The notes: generated by a model from the letters alone, not told the origin. Counted from the stretch's first letter, positions 47,082 to 57,667 are shown. The stretch: DNA of 64,000 nucleotides from Thalassospira profundimaris WP0211 (GCF_000300275.1 NZ_AMRN01000007.1:186001-250000); one strand, 5' to 3'. Numbers and translations are program-made.

Positions 47082-49268
47082 TTAGCGCCCTGCTCTGCCG
47101 CCGATGATGATCCAGGGCCAATTGCCGGTTTCCGCACGGACGGTGTTGATTGCAGGCTTTTCGCCAGCCTCAGACGGCAGCTTGATCGCAACACCGCCCT
47201 GCCACCAGAGAACATCATCATCGATTATCACGCGCGCGCCAGAGGCCTGACAGGTGGTGGGCAAATCGGTTTTCAGGCTGACAATGATATCAGCGTTGCG
47301 GCAGGCATAAAACGGATTGGCAATCCGGCTTGCGACGATGATCCGTGACCGAACGATGTTAGCGCTAACACCAAGGGAGCACGGGTCGTTCTGGCAGGCC
47401 TGTACGCGGCTTTGTTCCTGTTCGGGGCGAATGCCAAAGCGGCTCATCCAGATGCCTTTTTGAAAGTCATTCAGCCGTTCGGATGTGTGCAAGATACCGG
47501 CATCAGGATCATAGACAGCCCAGCTTTCGCGGTCGCCCGATATCAGGATTTCGGGCTCTTTGTGCAGTGCCTGAAAGATGATGGCGGCAAAAATCAGCGG
47601 AAGGACCGGCACGATCATCACCTTGTCGCGCCAGATAACGATCCAGGCCAAGGCAAACAGCCCCAAGGCAACCGCCAGCATATCAAGGCCCGAGACATAC
47701 CAAAGCCCCCAGTCCTGTGCGGCAACCAGTTCGGCGGTTTCCAACAATACCGTCAATCCGGGCTTCATCGCGGCCAGTGAGAGCCCCGATAACCCAATCG
47801 GGATCAGCGCCAGCGTCACGACGATCCAGGGCATCACCCAGAATGCCATGACCGGAATGGCGACCAGATTGGCGAAGACACCGAGCATCGAAATCCGGCC
47901 AAAATGATAGCCGATGATGGGCGCAGTCACCGCCGTCACGATCAGACTGGTCAGCAGCAAACCGGCAAGATAAAGGCCAGTACGCTCGTACCAGGACAGC
48001 ATCCCTTGCCGATCCAGCCAGCGCCGCCCCGGCCCGTCATAAAACGCAACAAGTGCGCCAACGGCGGCAAAGGAGAGTTGGAAACTGGCGCCAAGCGCCG
48101 CATCGGGCCGCAGGATCAAAACAATGATCGCGGCCACGCCCACAAGGCGCAGCGATATGGCACGGCGATCCAGCAGGAGTGCCAGCCAAACCACAAGCAA
48201 CATGACAAAGGCGCGCTGGGTCGGAATGGTCGCCCCGGATAATCCGAGATAGACAAGCCCCGCCAGCATGGCCGCCATCGCCGCCCATTTCTTGATCGAA
48301 TAACGCAAGGCAATTGATGGAATGGCCGCCAACCCGAACCGGATCAGGAAAAACACCGTCCCGCACAGCAATCCCATATGCAGACCGGAAATCGCCAACA
48401 AATGCGCAAGGCCGGATTTGCGGAGGTTATCGGCAATATCCGGGGTCACTTCGCCGCGTTCGCCGATGATCAGCGCCTTGGCAATGCCGGTTTCGGGGCC
48501 TGTCATTTCATCGCTGATGACGTTTGAGATATATTGACGCGCTGTTTCAATACCGACCAGCAATGCGTTGTTGTTTATGTCTTTTTGATTTTCCAGAACT
48601 TCGAACTGTCGTCCAAAGACAAATCCGGAAGCGGCAATATCGCTGAAATAGAGATTACGTGCAAAATCCGGGTCGCCGGGAACAGCAGGTGCGCGCAAGG
48701 GAAAGAGACGTGCGTTCGCACGGATCTGGTCGCCAATTGAAAGCGCACTATCGCCCAGAAAGCTGAGCCTTACATTCCAGTCCAGTTGGTCTTGGGCAAT
48801 GCCGACAATCTCGGACGGCTGCACGGTGGCGCGGATGCGTCCATTCCGCGGTTCCAGCGCAATGATGGTGCCGGTAACCTCGGTCGTGTAGAGCGTTTTT
48901 GTCGGGATATTATCCGGGCCAAGTTCGGTATGGATGGCACTTGTCAAAGCCCCGAACGCCAAACTGGCAAGCAGTTGAAATGCGAAGGCCAGAGTGGCAA
49001 GCCGCCGCGACATCCAGAAACCGCAGCCCAGCAGAATCACCGCCAGAGCAATTTGACCAAGCCCGATACGCGCAGGGAGCAAGAAATACCCGGCGCAGCC
49101 CAACCCAAAGAAGATAACCGAGGACAGAAACCATTTATTTCTTTGGCTTGTTACAACAAAATTAATTTGTGAGAAAACACCCACAAATAATTGTTTTAAT
49201 TTAACTTTACCTGTCGCCGTACGACGAATGTCCAATAGCCCGCCTGCCGCATAGTTTCTATCTAACAT
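47082..49268 (-). CDS. comEC: ComEC/Rec2 family DNA-uptake channel protein
   Basis: Polytopic inner-membrane protein of the ComEC/Rec2 family, which carries transforming DNA into the cytoplasm in competent bacteria. It has 728 residues: early membrane segments (about 47-115), a DUF4131-like soluble region (about 120-240), then the competence domain with about eight membrane segments and the signature SGLAHLLAISGLHMGLL. The C-terminal metallo-beta-lactamase-like domain is short and seems to lack the HXHXDH metal motif, so nuclease activity is doubtful. It diverges from gltX. Confidence 0.92.
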   Translation of the reverse strand: MLDRNYAAGGLLDIRRTATGKVKLKQLFVGVFSQINFVVTSQRNKWFLSSVIFFGLGCAGYFLLPARIGLGQIALAVILLGCGFWMSRRLATLAFAFQLLASLAFGALTSAIHTELGPDNIPTKTLYTTEVTGTIIALEPRNGRIRATVQPSEIVGIAQDQLDWNVRLSFLGDSALSIGDQIRANARLFPLRAPAVPGDPDFARNLYFSDIAASGFVFGRQFEVLENQKDINNNALLVGIETARQYISNVISDEMTGPETGIAKALIIGERGEVTPDIADNLRKSGLAHLLAISGLHMGLLCGTVFFLIRFGLAAIPSIALRYSIKKWAAMAAMLAGLVYLGLSGATIPTQRAFVMLLVVWLALLLDRRAISLRLVGVAAIIVLILRPDAALGASFQLSFAAVGALVAFYDGPGRRWLDRQGMLSWYERTGLYLAGLLLTSLIVTAVTAPIIGYHFGRISMLGVFANLVAIPVMAFWVMPWIVVTLALIPIGLSGLSLAAMKPGLTVLLETAELVAAQDWGLWYVSGLDMLAVALGLFALAWIVIWRDKVMIVPVLPLIFAAIIFQALHKEPEILISGDRESWAVYDPDAGILHTSERLNDFQKGIWMSRFGIRPEQEQSRVQACQNDPCSLGVSANIVRSRIIVASRIANPFYACRNADIIVSLKTDLPTTCQASGARVIIDDDVLWWQGGVAIKLPSEAGEKPAINTVRAETGNWPWIIIGGRAGR

Positions 49269-49296
49269 CCGCTGTGGTGCAACAGCGTGTCATTTG

Positions 49297-49305
49297 TGCT
49301 ATAGC
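49297..49305 (+). promoter_or_regulatory. Possible extended -10 promoter for gltX
   Basis: TGCTATAGC fits a TG-N-TATAGC extended -10 element about 55 bp upstream of the gltX ATG in the short divergent comEC/gltX gap. No good -35 element is seen. Confidence 0.3.
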
Positions 49306-49361
49306 CTGCACGCCAAAAGTCCTCAGGACAAGCGACAACATCCAAATAACGGATAGATTGA

Positions 49362-50768
49362 ATGACGGTTGTTACCCGTTTTGCCCCGTCTCCGACCGGG
49401 TTTCTGCATATCGGCGGCGCACGCACCGCACTTTATAACTGGCTATATGCCAAACATACCGGTGGCAAGTTCTTGCTCCGGATCGAGGATACCGACCGTG
49501 AACGTTCAACGCCCGAGGCCGTAGACGCCATTTTTGACGGCTTGAACTGGCTTGGCCTGACCGCAGACGAAGAGCCGACTTTCCAGTTTGCCCGTCGCGA
49601 CCGCCATGCAGAAGTCGCCCAACAGCTTCTTGATGCCGGGAAAGCGTATTATTGCTATTGCTCCCCCGAGGAGCTGACCGCCATGCGCGAGAAAGCCCGC
49701 GCAGAAGGCCGTCCAATGAAATATGACGGTACCTGGCGCGATCGCGATCCGTCCGAGGCACCGGAAGGTGTCAAACCGGTGGTCCGCGTCAAGGCCCCGC
49801 AGGAAGGCGATGCCGTGATCAATGATCAGGTGCAGGGCGAAGTTCGCGTCGGCAACGAGCAGCTTGACGATTATGTCATCCTGCGCGGCGACGGAACGCC
49901 CACCTACATGCTTTCCGTCGTGGTTGATGACCATGACATGGGTGTTACCAACGTCATTCGTGGTGACGACCACCTGACCAACGCATTCCGTCAGAAAGTC
50001 ATTTATGATGCCATGGGTTGGGACGTTCCGACCTTTGCGCATATCCCGCTGATCCATGGTCCGGATGGCGCCAAGCTGTCAAAACGCCATGGTGCGCTGG
50101 GTGTTGATGCTTATCGCGATGAAATGGGCTTCTTGCCCGAGGCATTGAACAACTATCTTCTGCGTCTTGGCTGGGGCCATGGTGATGATGAGGTCATTTC
50201 GACCGAGCAGGCGATTGAATGGTTTGACATCACCGATGTCGGCAAAGGGGCTGCGCGCTTTGATTTTGCAAAGCTGACCAACCTTAATGGCATCTACCTG
50301 CGTCAGGCCGATGACAAACGCCTTGCAGACGAGGTTTCGCCGCTGATTGCCAAGCAAATTGGCGTCGATGCGCTTGATGCATCGCAAAAAGAAATCTTGA
50401 TCAACGGCATGGCAGGCCTTAAAGAAAGGGCCAAGACTCTTATCGAGCTCGCCGACTCTTCGGCTTTCTACGTTACCGATGGCATTACGTCCGTTAACGA
50501 GAAAGCCCAGTCCCTGATTGATGGTGCACCTGAAGGTCTGTTCAAGGAACTGGCCAACAGTCTTGAAGCGCTTGATAGCTGGACCGAAGAGGACGTTGAC
50601 GCAAGTGTTCGCGCCATTGCCGATAAGTTTGAGTTAAAGCTTGGCAAAGTTGCGCAGCCCTTGCGGGCGGTGCTTACAGGCTCCAACTCTTCACCAGGCA
50701 TTTTCGAAGTAATGATTGTGCTTGGCAAAACCCAAACGCTGAAACGCATTCGCCATTTTGATGCATAA
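49362..50768 (+). CDS. gltX: Glutamate-tRNA ligase
   Basis: Charges tRNA-Glu, and in bacteria lacking GlnRS also tRNA-Gln. The protein has 468 residues. Class I synthetase motifs are [19 protein letters not shown] (HIGH motif) and [11 protein letters not shown] (KMSKS motif). A C-terminal helical anticodon-binding region follows (about 320-468). Alphaproteobacteria often carry two GltX paralogues with different tRNA preferences, and the sequence alone does not tell which this is. gltA follows 110 bp later. Confidence 0.96.
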   Translation: MTVVTRFAPSPTGFLHIGGARTALYNWLYAKHTGGKFLLRIEDTDRERSTPEAVDAIFDGLNWLGLTADEEPTFQFARRDRHAEVAQQLLDAGKAYYCYCSPEELTAMREKARAEGRPMKYDGTWRDRDPSEAPEGVKPVVRVKAPQEGDAVINDQVQGEVRVGNEQLDDYVILRGDGTPTYMLSVVVDDHDMGVTNVIRGDDHLTNAFRQKVIYDAMGWDVPTFAHIPLIHGPDGAKLSKRHGALGVDAYRDEMGFLPEALNNYLLRLGWGHGDDEVISTEQAIEWFDITDVGKGAARFDFAKLTNLNGIYLRQADDKRLADEVSPLIAKQIGVDALDASQKEILINGMAGLKERAKTLIELADSSAFYVTDGITSVNEKAQSLIDGAPEGLFKELANSLEALDSWTEEDVDASVRAIADKFELKLGKVAQPLRAVLTGSNSSPGIFEVMIVLGKTQTLKRIRHFDA

Positions 50769-50804
50769 CAACAGCGAATTAAGAAAAACTAATAACCCGT
50801 TTGC

Positions 50805-50836
50805 GCTTTGTGCGCCGCAGCATTATGCTGCACACA
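50805..50836 (+). promoter_or_regulatory. Palindrome in the gltA leader
   Basis: GCAGCAT (50817-50823) and ATGCTGC (50825-50831) are perfect reverse complements about one central base. Outer TTGTG/CACAA pairs can extend the structure. It lies about 50 bp upstream of gltA, with no T-run. Confidence 0.45.
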
Positions 50837-50878
50837 ACTTGAAACCGTGTTCGTTCAAACAGGGAAGGAAAAATAGTC

Positions 50879-52186
50879 ATGGCATCTAATCCCAAGACTT
50901 CCCACACCGTGACAATGACCGACAATGCCACTGGCAAGTCGTTCGATATGCCGGTGATTGAGGGCAGTGTAGGCCCGTCTGTGATTGACATCCGCAAGCT
51001 GTATGCTGAAACCGGATATTTCACCTATGATCCGGGCTTCACTTCGACCGGCTCTTGCCAGTCGGAACTGACCTATATTGATGGCGACGTTGGTATTCTG
51101 CGTCACCGCGGTTATGCAATTGATGAACTTGCAGAAAATGCCGACTTCCTCGAAGTCTGCCATCTGCTGCTTTATGGTGAGCTGCCGAATGCCACCGACA
51201 AAGCCAAGTTCGAGAATGATATTACCATGCACACCATGGTCCACGAACAGATGCGCAATTTCTATAACGGTTTCCGCCGTGATGCACATCCGATGGCGAT
51301 CATGTGTGGCGTTGTTGGCGCATTGTCCGCGTTCTATCATGACAGCACCGACATCAACGATCCGAAGCAGCGGATGATTTCGGCCTATCGCCTGATTGCG
51401 AAAATGCCGACCATTGCGGCGATGGCGTATAAATATTCCATCGGTCAGCCGTTCCGTTATCCGAACAACAAGCTCGGTTATGCAGAAAACTTCCTGCAGA
51501 TGATGTTTGGCAACCCGTGTGAAGACTATGAAGTCAATCCGGTTCTGGCCAAGGCAATGGATCGCATCCTGATCCTGCATGCCGACCACGAACAGAATGC
51601 GTCGACCTCGACCGTTCGTCTGGCCGGTTCTTCGGGTGCCAACCCGTTTGCATGTATTGCGGCTGGTATCGCATCCCTCTGGGGTCCGGCACATGGTGGC
51701 GCAAACGAAGCCGTTCTGGTCATGCTCAACGAAATCGGCGATGTGAAAAACATCCCGGAATACGTTGCAAAAGCAAAAGACAAGAACGATCCGTTCCGTC
51801 TGATGGGCTTTGGTCACCGCGTTTACAAAAACTACGATCCGCGCGCCAAGGTCATGCAGGAAACCTGCCACGAGGTTCTTAAAGAACTCAACATCAGCGA
51901 CCCGCTGCTTGACGTTGCCCAGGAACTGGAACGTATCGCACGTGAAGACGAGTACTTCATCGAGAAGAAACTCTATCCGAACGTTGACTTCTATTCGGGC
52001 ATCATCTTCAAGGCGATGGGCATCCCGGTCAGCATGTTCACCGTGCTGTTCGCTGTTGCACGTACCGTTGGCTGGATTTCCCAGTGGAAAGAGATGATCG
52101 AAGATCCGTCTCAGAAAATCGGTCGTCCGCGTCAGCTGTTTACCGGTGTTGCAGAACGTCCGTTCGTTCCGGTCGACAAGCGCTAA
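50879..52186 (+). CDS. gltA: Citrate synthase
   Basis: Condenses oxaloacetate and acetyl-CoA at the entry to the TCA cycle. The protein has 435 residues and is of the hexameric, NADH-sensitive type by length and N-terminal domain. Catalytic segments are the [20 protein letters not shown] histidine region, [12 protein letters not shown], and [15 protein letters not shown], with the catalytic Asp region further downstream ([11 protein letters not shown]). An AGGGAAGGA ribosome-binding site precedes the ATG. It ends at a strong terminator. Confidence 0.98.
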   Translation: MASNPKTSHTVTMTDNATGKSFDMPVIEGSVGPSVIDIRKLYAETGYFTYDPGFTSTGSCQSELTYIDGDVGILRHRGYAIDELAENADFLEVCHLLLYGELPNATDKAKFENDITMHTMVHEQMRNFYNGFRRDAHPMAIMCGVVGALSAFYHDSTDINDPKQRMISAYRLIAKMPTIAAMAYKYSIGQPFRYPNNKLGYAENFLQMMFGNPCEDYEVNPVLAKAMDRILILHADHEQNASTSTVRLAGSSGANPFACIAAGIASLWGPAHGGANEAVLVMLNEIGDVKNIPEYVAKAKDKNDPFRLMGFGHRVYKNYDPRAKVMQETCHEVLKELNISDPLLDVAQELERIAREDEYFIEKKLYPNVDFYSGIIFKAMGIPVSMFTVLFAVARTVGWISQWKEMIEDPSQKIGRPRQLFTGVAERPFVPVDKR

Positions 52187-52212
52187 GCCGCGTCGACATC
52201 GACAGATCAAGG

Positions 52213-52241
52213 AAAAGGCCCGGAATTTTCCGGGCCTTTTT
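52213..52241. terminator. Terminator after gltA
   Basis: GGCCCGG (52217-52223) pairs with CCGGGCC (52230-52236) within longer A/T-flanked arms (52213-52240). The T-run follows on the plus strand and TTTTCC on the minus strand, so it can serve both gltA and the convergent glyoxalase gene. Confidence 0.9.
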
Positions 52242-52286
52242 GTATTTGTGAGGCAGCTTTAACCTGCCCCACGATATTTTCCGGGC

Positions 52287-52727
52287 TTACCAGCTTCCGG
52301 TGTTTTCCATGCTGGCCCACGGTTCAGCCGGGGCGAGGCTTTCGCCTTTTTGCAGGAACTCGATGGAAATGCCGTCCGGGGAACGAACAAACGCCATGCG
52401 CCCATCACGCGGCGGACGGTTGATGGTGACACCCGCATCCATCAGTTTCTGACAAAGCGCATAAATATCGTCGACTTCATAGGCCAGGTGCCCGAAGTTA
52501 CGACCACCGGAATAGCTTTCCGGGTCCCAGTTGTAGGTCAGTTCAAGTTCCGGGGCCTTGACGGATTTGGCACTTTCGACGTCCGCCGGCGGTGCAAGAT
52601 AGATCAGGGTGAAACGGCCCTGCTCGCTCTCGATCCGGCGGGTCTCTTTCATGCCAAGAAGGTCGCAATAGAATTTCATCGACTCATCGACATTCTCGAC
52701 ACGTACCATCGTGTGCAGGTAGCGCAT
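52287..52727 (-). CDS. gloA: Lactoylglutathione lyase (glyoxalase I)
   Basis: Isomerises the methylglyoxal-glutathione hemithioacetal to S-lactoylglutathione. It has 146 residues with two VOC-fold halves. The four metal ligands are visible: His5 (YLHTMVRV), Glu62 (LELTYNWD), His80 (NFGHLAYEV) and Glu123 (SIEFLQKG). The short form is expected to prefer nickel or cobalt, as in E. coli. It follows lpxB by 75 bp on the same strand. Confidence 0.95.
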   Translation of the reverse strand: MRYLHTMVRVENVDESMKFYCDLLGMKETRRIESEQGRFTLIYLAPPADVESAKSVKAPELELTYNWDPESYSGGRNFGHLAYEVDDIYALCQKLMDAGVTINRPPRDGRMAFVRSPDGISIEFLQKGESLAPAEPWASMENTGSW

Positions 52728-52802
52728 AACACTGTCTCCGTTTTCAATTAATCAATGCGAAGAAACTAATTGCAATGCGGGTTTGATGCCACCCGTAACA
52801 GG

Positions 52803-53969
52803 TTATTTTTTGGCGATGATTTTCAAAATCTGCTCGGCGGCCTTTTCGCTGGGCGGTCTGTCACCAAATCCCAGCAAGGTGCAGGCTTTATCAAATCCGT
52901 CGATCTGTGCGGCCCGTTCAGGGCTATCAGCCATCAGGGTTTCAAGAACCGGAATGATCTTTTTGGCCTTGCATTTGTCTTGCAGGAATTCCGGGATCAG
53001 TTTTTTGCCAAGGACCAGATTAACAATGGTGACCGTATCGATCTTGATCAGGCGTTTTGCAATCCAGCCCGTCACTGCATTGACCTGATAGGCAATGACA
53101 TGCGGCACACCGGCAATTGCGAGCTCCAGCGAGACGGTGCCTGATGCCGCCAGCGCACAGTCGGCCGCCGAAAACGCGTCATGGCGTTCCTGATCGGTTG
53201 CGACAATAATTGGATCGAGTGGCCAGGATTTCATTTCTTCGGTGACGGTGTCGACGACCTTGCTGACCGTTGGCACGACGATGCGTGCATCGGGGTATTT
53301 CGAGGCAACATCATCAATGACCTTGCGAAACACCGGCAGGAGGCGTTTGACTTCGGAATTACGGCTTCCGGGCAGAACGGCCAGAAGCTTTTGGTTCGGG
53401 TTCAGGCCATGTTGAGCGCGGAACCGCTCACCATCGCCGTCATGGCGTTCTTCGACCGCTGAGTGGCCGATAAAGGTGGTTGGCAGGCCTTCTTTCTCGA
53501 AATAGGGCGGTTCAAACGGCAAAAGTGCGAGAAGATGATCGAGGAAACCCGCAATCTTCTTTGCCCGGCCTTCGCGCCACGCCCAGACCGAGGGGGCAAC
53601 ATAGTGCACCAGCGGGATGCCCTTGCCTTTCAGCTTCTTGCCGACCCGAAAGCTGAAATCCGGGGCATCAATGGTAATCACGACATCGGGTTTCTCGGAT
53701 TTGGCAAAGTCTGCGGTTTGGGAAATGCGTTTGAGCAGATGTGGAATATGCGGCACGACCTCTGTCAGGCCCATGACCGACATTTCGTTCATCGGAAACA
53801 GGCTTTTGAGGCCTTCACGCTCCATGCGTGGACCGCCAACACCGATAAAGCGAATATGATCCTGTTTGGCCTTAAGGGCCGCCATCAGGCGTCCACCCAG
53901 TTGATCCCCGGATGCCTCGCCAGCCACAAGCATGATTTTTGGGCCAAGCGGCGCGGTTTCATCCGCCAT
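52803..53969 (-). CDS. lpxB: Lipid-A-disaccharide synthase
   Basis: GT19 glycosyltransferase that joins lipid X to UDP-2,3-diacylglucosamine, giving the tetraacyl disaccharide of lipid A. It has 388 residues from the ATG at 53969 (MADETAPLGPKIMLVAGEASGDQLGG). Characteristic blocks are YVAPSVWAWREGRAKKI, LPGSRNSEVKRLLPVF and AASGTVSLELAIAGVPHVIAYQ. It overlaps the end of lpxI by 11 bp. A longer reading to 54035 adds an unrelated N-terminus. Confidence 0.97.
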   Translation of the reverse strand: MADETAPLGPKIMLVAGEASGDQLGGRLMAALKAKQDHIRFIGVGGPRMEREGLKSLFPMNEMSVMGLTEVVPHIPHLLKRISQTADFAKSEKPDVVITIDAPDFSFRVGKKLKGKGIPLVHYVAPSVWAWREGRAKKIAGFLDHLLALLPFEPPYFEKEGLPTTFIGHSAVEERHDGDGERFRAQHGLNPNQKLLAVLPGSRNSEVKRLLPVFRKVIDDVASKYPDARIVVPTVSKVVDTVTEEMKSWPLDPIIVATDQERHDAFSAADCALAASGTVSLELAIAGVPHVIAYQVNAVTGWIAKRLIKIDTVTIVNLVLGKKLIPEFLQDKCKAKKIIPVLETLMADSPERAAQIDGFDKACTLLGFGDRPPSEKAAEQILKIIAKK

Positions 53970-54822
53970 TTTGGCGTTCCTCGTCCGGGAGGGACAGACC
54001 AACGACAAACAGGCCCAGCGCATCAGCGCGCGCAATCACCGCGGCGCGGTCAATGATCATGGTCCCACCGGCAAGCAATGCAATGCCACGCAGGCCAGCT
54101 TTATGGGCCTCTTCGACGGTTTTCATGCCGATGGCCGGCAGATCAAGGCGTTTGTCCTGTTGCGGCTTGGCAGACTTTACCAGCACCCCGCCAACACCAT
54201 CACGGCGGTATTTGGCGGAACGGCGCACCATTTCGTCCGTGCCTTCGATCGCCTCAAGGGCCAGAACCAGCCCCTGTTGCACGACACATCCCTGCCCGAC
54301 ATCAGCCTGCCCCAGTGTTCGGGCGACTGCCAGGCCATGGCGGGCATCGGTCATTGCCTGTTCATCGGGTTTGACGGCCCCAAGAACGCCTTCCTCAACC
54401 GCGAGATCGCCAAGAATTTCATGGGCGCCCAAAAGCCGGAAGCCCTCGCGTTCGAGTTCCTTGCCGACAAGGCGAAGCAATCCGTCATCGCCAAGCGCGT
54501 TGGTGCCTACTTTCATCAAAAGCTTTGCTGCCCTCCAATCCGGGCGGATGGAGGAAAAGCTTGGACGTGCGACCTTGCCTGCCAGAACCACGTCCTGACA
54601 GTTTTCCTTGCGCATGGCATCAAGGATTTTCGATGCTGCGCCAAGGCGGGCCGTTACATTCGGGTATTGATCAAGGTCGGCATCATCGGCATAGCCATCA
54701 AGCTTGACGATGCAGACATCGCGGCCCATTGAAATGGCCGCGGACGCCAGACGGGCGGGAAGCGCCCCGCCCCCGGCGATAATCCCCAATTTCGGCTGCG
54801 GATTATCCTGCGGAGCTGTCAT
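53959..54822 (-). CDS. lpxI: UDP-2,3-diacylglucosamine pyrophosphatase LpxI
   Basis: Hydrolyses UDP-2,3-diacylglucosamine to lipid X and UMP. LpxI (DUF1009) is the alphaproteobacterial replacement for LpxH. It has 287 residues, with KLGIIAGGGALPARLASAA at the N-terminus and the C-terminal KPQQDKRLDLPAIGMKTVEEA and GGTMIIDRAAVIARAD. It overlaps lpxA by 20 bp and lpxB by 11 bp, so the three are tightly coupled. Confidence 0.95.
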   Translation of the reverse strand: MTAPQDNPQPKLGIIAGGGALPARLASAAISMGRDVCIVKLDGYADDADLDQYPNVTARLGAASKILDAMRKENCQDVVLAGKVARPSFSSIRPDWRAAKLLMKVGTNALGDDGLLRLVGKELEREGFRLLGAHEILGDLAVEEGVLGAVKPDEQAMTDARHGLAVARTLGQADVGQGCVVQQGLVLALEAIEGTDEMVRRSAKYRRDGVGGVLVKSAKPQQDKRLDLPAIGMKTVEEAHKAGLRGIALLAGGTMIIDRAAVIARADALGLFVVGLSLPDEERQNGG

Positions 54823-55606
54823 ATTTTGGCGTGCATACGGACCGCATGCTTTCCGCTTTGAGGAAATTGATGATTTCCATCACCGGGCCGACGCCCTCAA
54901 AATCCTTGGCGACTTCTTCGACACGTTCGGCAAGCGTGCCTTCCTGTGCAAACAGAAGACGATAGGCTTTGCGGAGCGAATGGATGGTTTCACGGTCAAA
55001 ACCGCGGCGTTTCAGGCCGATGATATTCAGGCCTGAAAGATAGGCACGGTTGCCGATGACAGAACCATAAGGGATGACGTCGCTTTCGACCCCGGTCATG
55101 CCGCCGATCATGGCGTGCTTGCCGATACGGACGAACTGGTGAACAGCCGAGAGACCGCCAACGATTGCGAAGTCTTCGACCACCACGTGGCCCGCAAGCG
55201 TGCCGTTATTGACCAGAATGCAGTGGTTGCCGACATGGCAATCATGGCCGACATGAGCCCCGGTCATCAGAAGGCAATCGTCACCGATGGTGGTTTCCAT
55301 ACCGCCACCTTCGGTGCCCGGATTAAGAGTTGCGCCCTCGCGGATTTTGGTGCGTTTGCCAACGATCAGGCGGCTGTTTTCGCCCTTGAATTTCAAGTCC
55401 TGCGGGGCATGCCCCACAGAGGCAAAGGGATAAACTTCGCACTGATCTCCAAGGGTGGTGTGACCTGCGACCGCCACGTGGCTGTGCAGTTTGACACCAT
55501 CACCCAAGACAACATTCGGACCGACCACGCTATAGGGTCCGATTTCGACATCCTGACCAATCTGCGCGCCATCTTCGACAACGGCGGTTGGATGTACTTT
55601 TGACAT
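54803..55606 (-). CDS. lpxA: UDP-N-acetylglucosamine acyltransferase
   Basis: First enzyme of lipid A synthesis, adding a 3-hydroxyacyl chain from ACP to UDP-GlcNAc. It has 267 residues. The N-terminal left-handed beta helix is made of hexapeptide repeats (IGQDVEIGPYSVVGPNVVLG onward), the catalytic histidine is in LMTGAHVGHDCHVG, and a C-terminal helical domain starts near NIIGLKRRGF. It lies 2 bp after fabZ. Confidence 0.97.
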   Translation of the reverse strand: MSKVHPTAVVEDGAQIGQDVEIGPYSVVGPNVVLGDGVKLHSHVAVAGHTTLGDQCEVYPFASVGHAPQDLKFKGENSRLIVGKRTKIREGATLNPGTEGGGMETTIGDDCLLMTGAHVGHDCHVGNHCILVNNGTLAGHVVVEDFAIVGGLSAVHQFVRIGKHAMIGGMTGVESDVIPYGSVIGNRAYLSGLNIIGLKRRGFDRETIHSLRKAYRLLFAQEGTLAERVEEVAKDFEGVGPVMEIINFLKAESMRSVCTPKYDSSAG

Positions 55607-55608
55607 TA

Positions 55609-56058
55609 TCAGTTATCCCGGATCATCGCGGCGATGGTTGCCTCGGCAACGACTTGGCCGTCGACCTTGACCTGGCTTTCGAACTTCCAGACCGGGCCGC
55701 GGCTTTGTTTTTTGGTCACGTGGATGTGCATGACGTCACCCGGGGTTACCGGTTTACGGAAACGGGCGTTATCGATGCTCATGAAATAGACCAGCTTGCC
55801 TTCGGCATCCGCGCCAAGGGTCTGAACGACCAGGATGGCTGCGGTCTGCGCCATGCTTTCGATGATCAGAACGCCCGGCATGATTGGCTGCTGCGGGAAA
55901 TGACCAGTAAATTGCGGCTCATTCATCGTCACGTTCTTGATGCCGGTGGCACGGACATCGGTTTCGATGTCGATGACCTTGTCAATCAGAAGGAACGGAT
56001 AGCGATGCGGAATCATTTCCAGAATGCGCTGGATATCGACACTTACCAGTTCGGTCAT
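55609..56058 (-). CDS. fabZ: 3-hydroxyacyl-ACP dehydratase FabZ
   Basis: Hotdog-fold dehydratase that removes water from 3-hydroxyacyl-ACP in fatty-acid elongation. It has 149 residues. Catalytic His is in [13 protein letters not shown] and Glu in [15 protein letters not shown]. It competes with LpxA and LpxD for 3-hydroxyacyl-ACP, and its conserved place between their genes fits balancing membrane and lipid A synthesis. Confidence 0.97.
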   Translation of the reverse strand: MTELVSVDIQRILEMIPHRYPFLLIDKVIDIETDVRATGIKNVTMNEPQFTGHFPQQPIMPGVLIIESMAQTAAILVVQTLGADAEGKLVYFMSIDNARFRKPVTPGDVMHIHVTKKQSRGPVWKFESQVKVDGQVVAEATIAAMIRDN

Positions 56059-56069
56059 GTGTGTAGCCC

Positions 56070-57089
56070 TTATTTCTTTTTTCGTATCAGACGCGACAAG
56101 GCGACCGTCTGTTTATGATATTCCATGACCGGAACGGCGGGACTTCCGCCCACAGTTTCCCCCGGCCCCACATTTTTCATGACACCCGACTGGGCTGCGA
56201 CTTTCGCGCCATCGCCGATTTCGAGGTGTCCTGTAATGCCTGCCTGACCGGCAAGCACGACAAAATTGCCAATCTTGGTCGAGCCCGAGATCCCGACTTG
56301 CGAGACAACAACACAGCCCATGCCAAGTTCAACGTTATGGCCGATTTGCACCAGATTGTCGATACGACAGCCGTTACCAATAACAGTATCGGGCCCTGCC
56401 CCACGGTCAATCGTGCTGTTTGAACCGACTTCGACGTCATTGCCAATGACAACCCGGCCCAATTGCGGAACCTTGGCGTGCCCTTGCGGCCCCATGGCAA
56501 AGCCAAAGCCGTCCTGCCCGATGCGGGCACCGGGATAGATCAGGCACAGGTTGCCAATCAGGCTGTGGCTGATGGAGGCATTCGCACCCACCTTACAACC
56601 CGCACCGATGACAACCCCGTCACCAATGACAGCATTGGATGCGATTATGGTCCCATCGCCGATTTCGCAATTGGCACCGATGACGGCACCGGCATCGACC
56701 TGAACACCTTTGCCAAGTTTGGCAGACGGGTCGATCACCGCATGATCGGAAATGATGCCAGTACCGGTTTCGAACGGATAGAACGCGGTCGCGGCTTTGG
56801 CATACGCACGGTACGGGTCCTTGGTTACGAACAACACCATGCCTTCGGGTGCGCGCTCGACAAACTCAGGGCGCACAAAGCACGCCCCTGCCTTGCTGCT
56901 GACAAACGCATCAAGATATTTGCGATTGTCAAAGAAGCTCAGGATATCGCCACCTGCGTTTTGCAGTGGCGAGACGTCCTGAAAGACCCGTGTTTCGTCG
57001 GGCGCATTGACCGGCGTTGTTTCCGTCAGTGCGGCGATTTCAGCAACACTGAAGGGGCCCTTGCGGCTGAAAAAACGGGCATCCGCCAT
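56070..57089 (-). CDS. lpxD: UDP-3-O-acylglucosamine N-acyltransferase
   Basis: Adds the second 3-hydroxyacyl chain in lipid A synthesis. It has 339 residues: an N-terminal uridine-binding domain (about 1-105, including [11 protein letters not shown]), then a hexapeptide-repeat beta helix ([20 protein letters not shown] and many further repeats) with catalytic His in [10 protein letters not shown], and a short C-terminal helix. Its start overlaps the skp stop by 1 bp. Confidence 0.97.
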   Translation of the reverse strand: MADARFFSRKGPFSVAEIAALTETTPVNAPDETRVFQDVSPLQNAGGDILSFFDNRKYLDAFVSSKAGACFVRPEFVERAPEGMVLFVTKDPYRAYAKAATAFYPFETGTGIISDHAVIDPSAKLGKGVQVDAGAVIGANCEIGDGTIIASNAVIGDGVVIGAGCKVGANASISHSLIGNLCLIYPGARIGQDGFGFAMGPQGHAKVPQLGRVVIGNDVEVGSNSTIDRGAGPDTVIGNGCRIDNLVQIGHNVELGMGCVVVSQVGISGSTKIGNFVVLAGQAGITGHLEIGDGAKVAAQSGVMKNVGPGETVGGSPAVPVMEYHKQTVALSRLIRKKK

Positions 57090-57667
57090 CAGGAGCCTTC
57101 CTTGAATTCAACCGTGATGGTTGGAACCTCGGCATTTGCGCGATCGAAAACTTCCTTGGTCGCATCCATGGTGGTTGCAAACAGAACGGCTTGACCACGA
57201 TGCAGGACAAGGTTCGCACCACGTTCTTCAGCAATGCTTCCGATGATTTCATTCAGGGCTTGCGAGAATTTGGACTGAGCTTCCGCTAGGGCTTGATCGA
57301 GAACACGGCTGCGGGCTTGGGCAAATTTCTGGAAATCAGCAACTTTTTGCTGAAATTCCTTCTGTTTGCCCTGGAACACGTCAGCAGCCAGCAGCGTGCG
57401 TTGCTGAGCCAGTTGTTTTTCTTCCTCGCGCAATCCCTGTTCGCGGGTTTCGATTTCCTTTTGATAGGCAACCTGTCGATCGCGGATTTGTTTGCGGGCA
57501 TCCTGCATGGCAGATGCTTCACGCATGATACCTGCGACATCGACAATCATAACGGAGGCAAAGTTATCCGGGTTCGGTTCTTGCGCCTGCGCAACATTGG
57601 CATGCGCAGTGAAACCGATAAGAGCGGAGAGAACCAGCAAATTACGGAGCGATTTGATCATTTTCAT
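57089..57667 (-). CDS. skp: Periplasmic chaperone Skp/OmpH
   Basis: Holds unfolded outer-membrane proteins in the periplasm. It has 192 residues with a signal peptide ending near VAQAQ-EP (about residue 29) and a central long, charged coiled-coil region (about 60-135) forming the tentacles typical of Skp. It lies directly between bamA and lpxD, abutting bamA, whose product folds Skp's clients. Confidence 0.94.
   Translation of the reverse strand: MKMIKSLRNLLVLSALIGFTAHANVAQAQEPNPDNFASVMIVDVAGIMREASAMQDARKQIRDRQVAYQKEIETREQGLREEEKQLAQQRTLLAADVFQGKQKEFQQKVADFQKFAQARSRVLDQALAEAQSKFSQALNEIIGSIAEERGANLVLHRGQAVLFATTMDATKEVFDRANAEVPTITVEFKEGS

Noticed and set aside
50855-52210. 451-codon open frame on the minus strand opposite gltA
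   Set aside because: Antisense shadow of citrate synthase.
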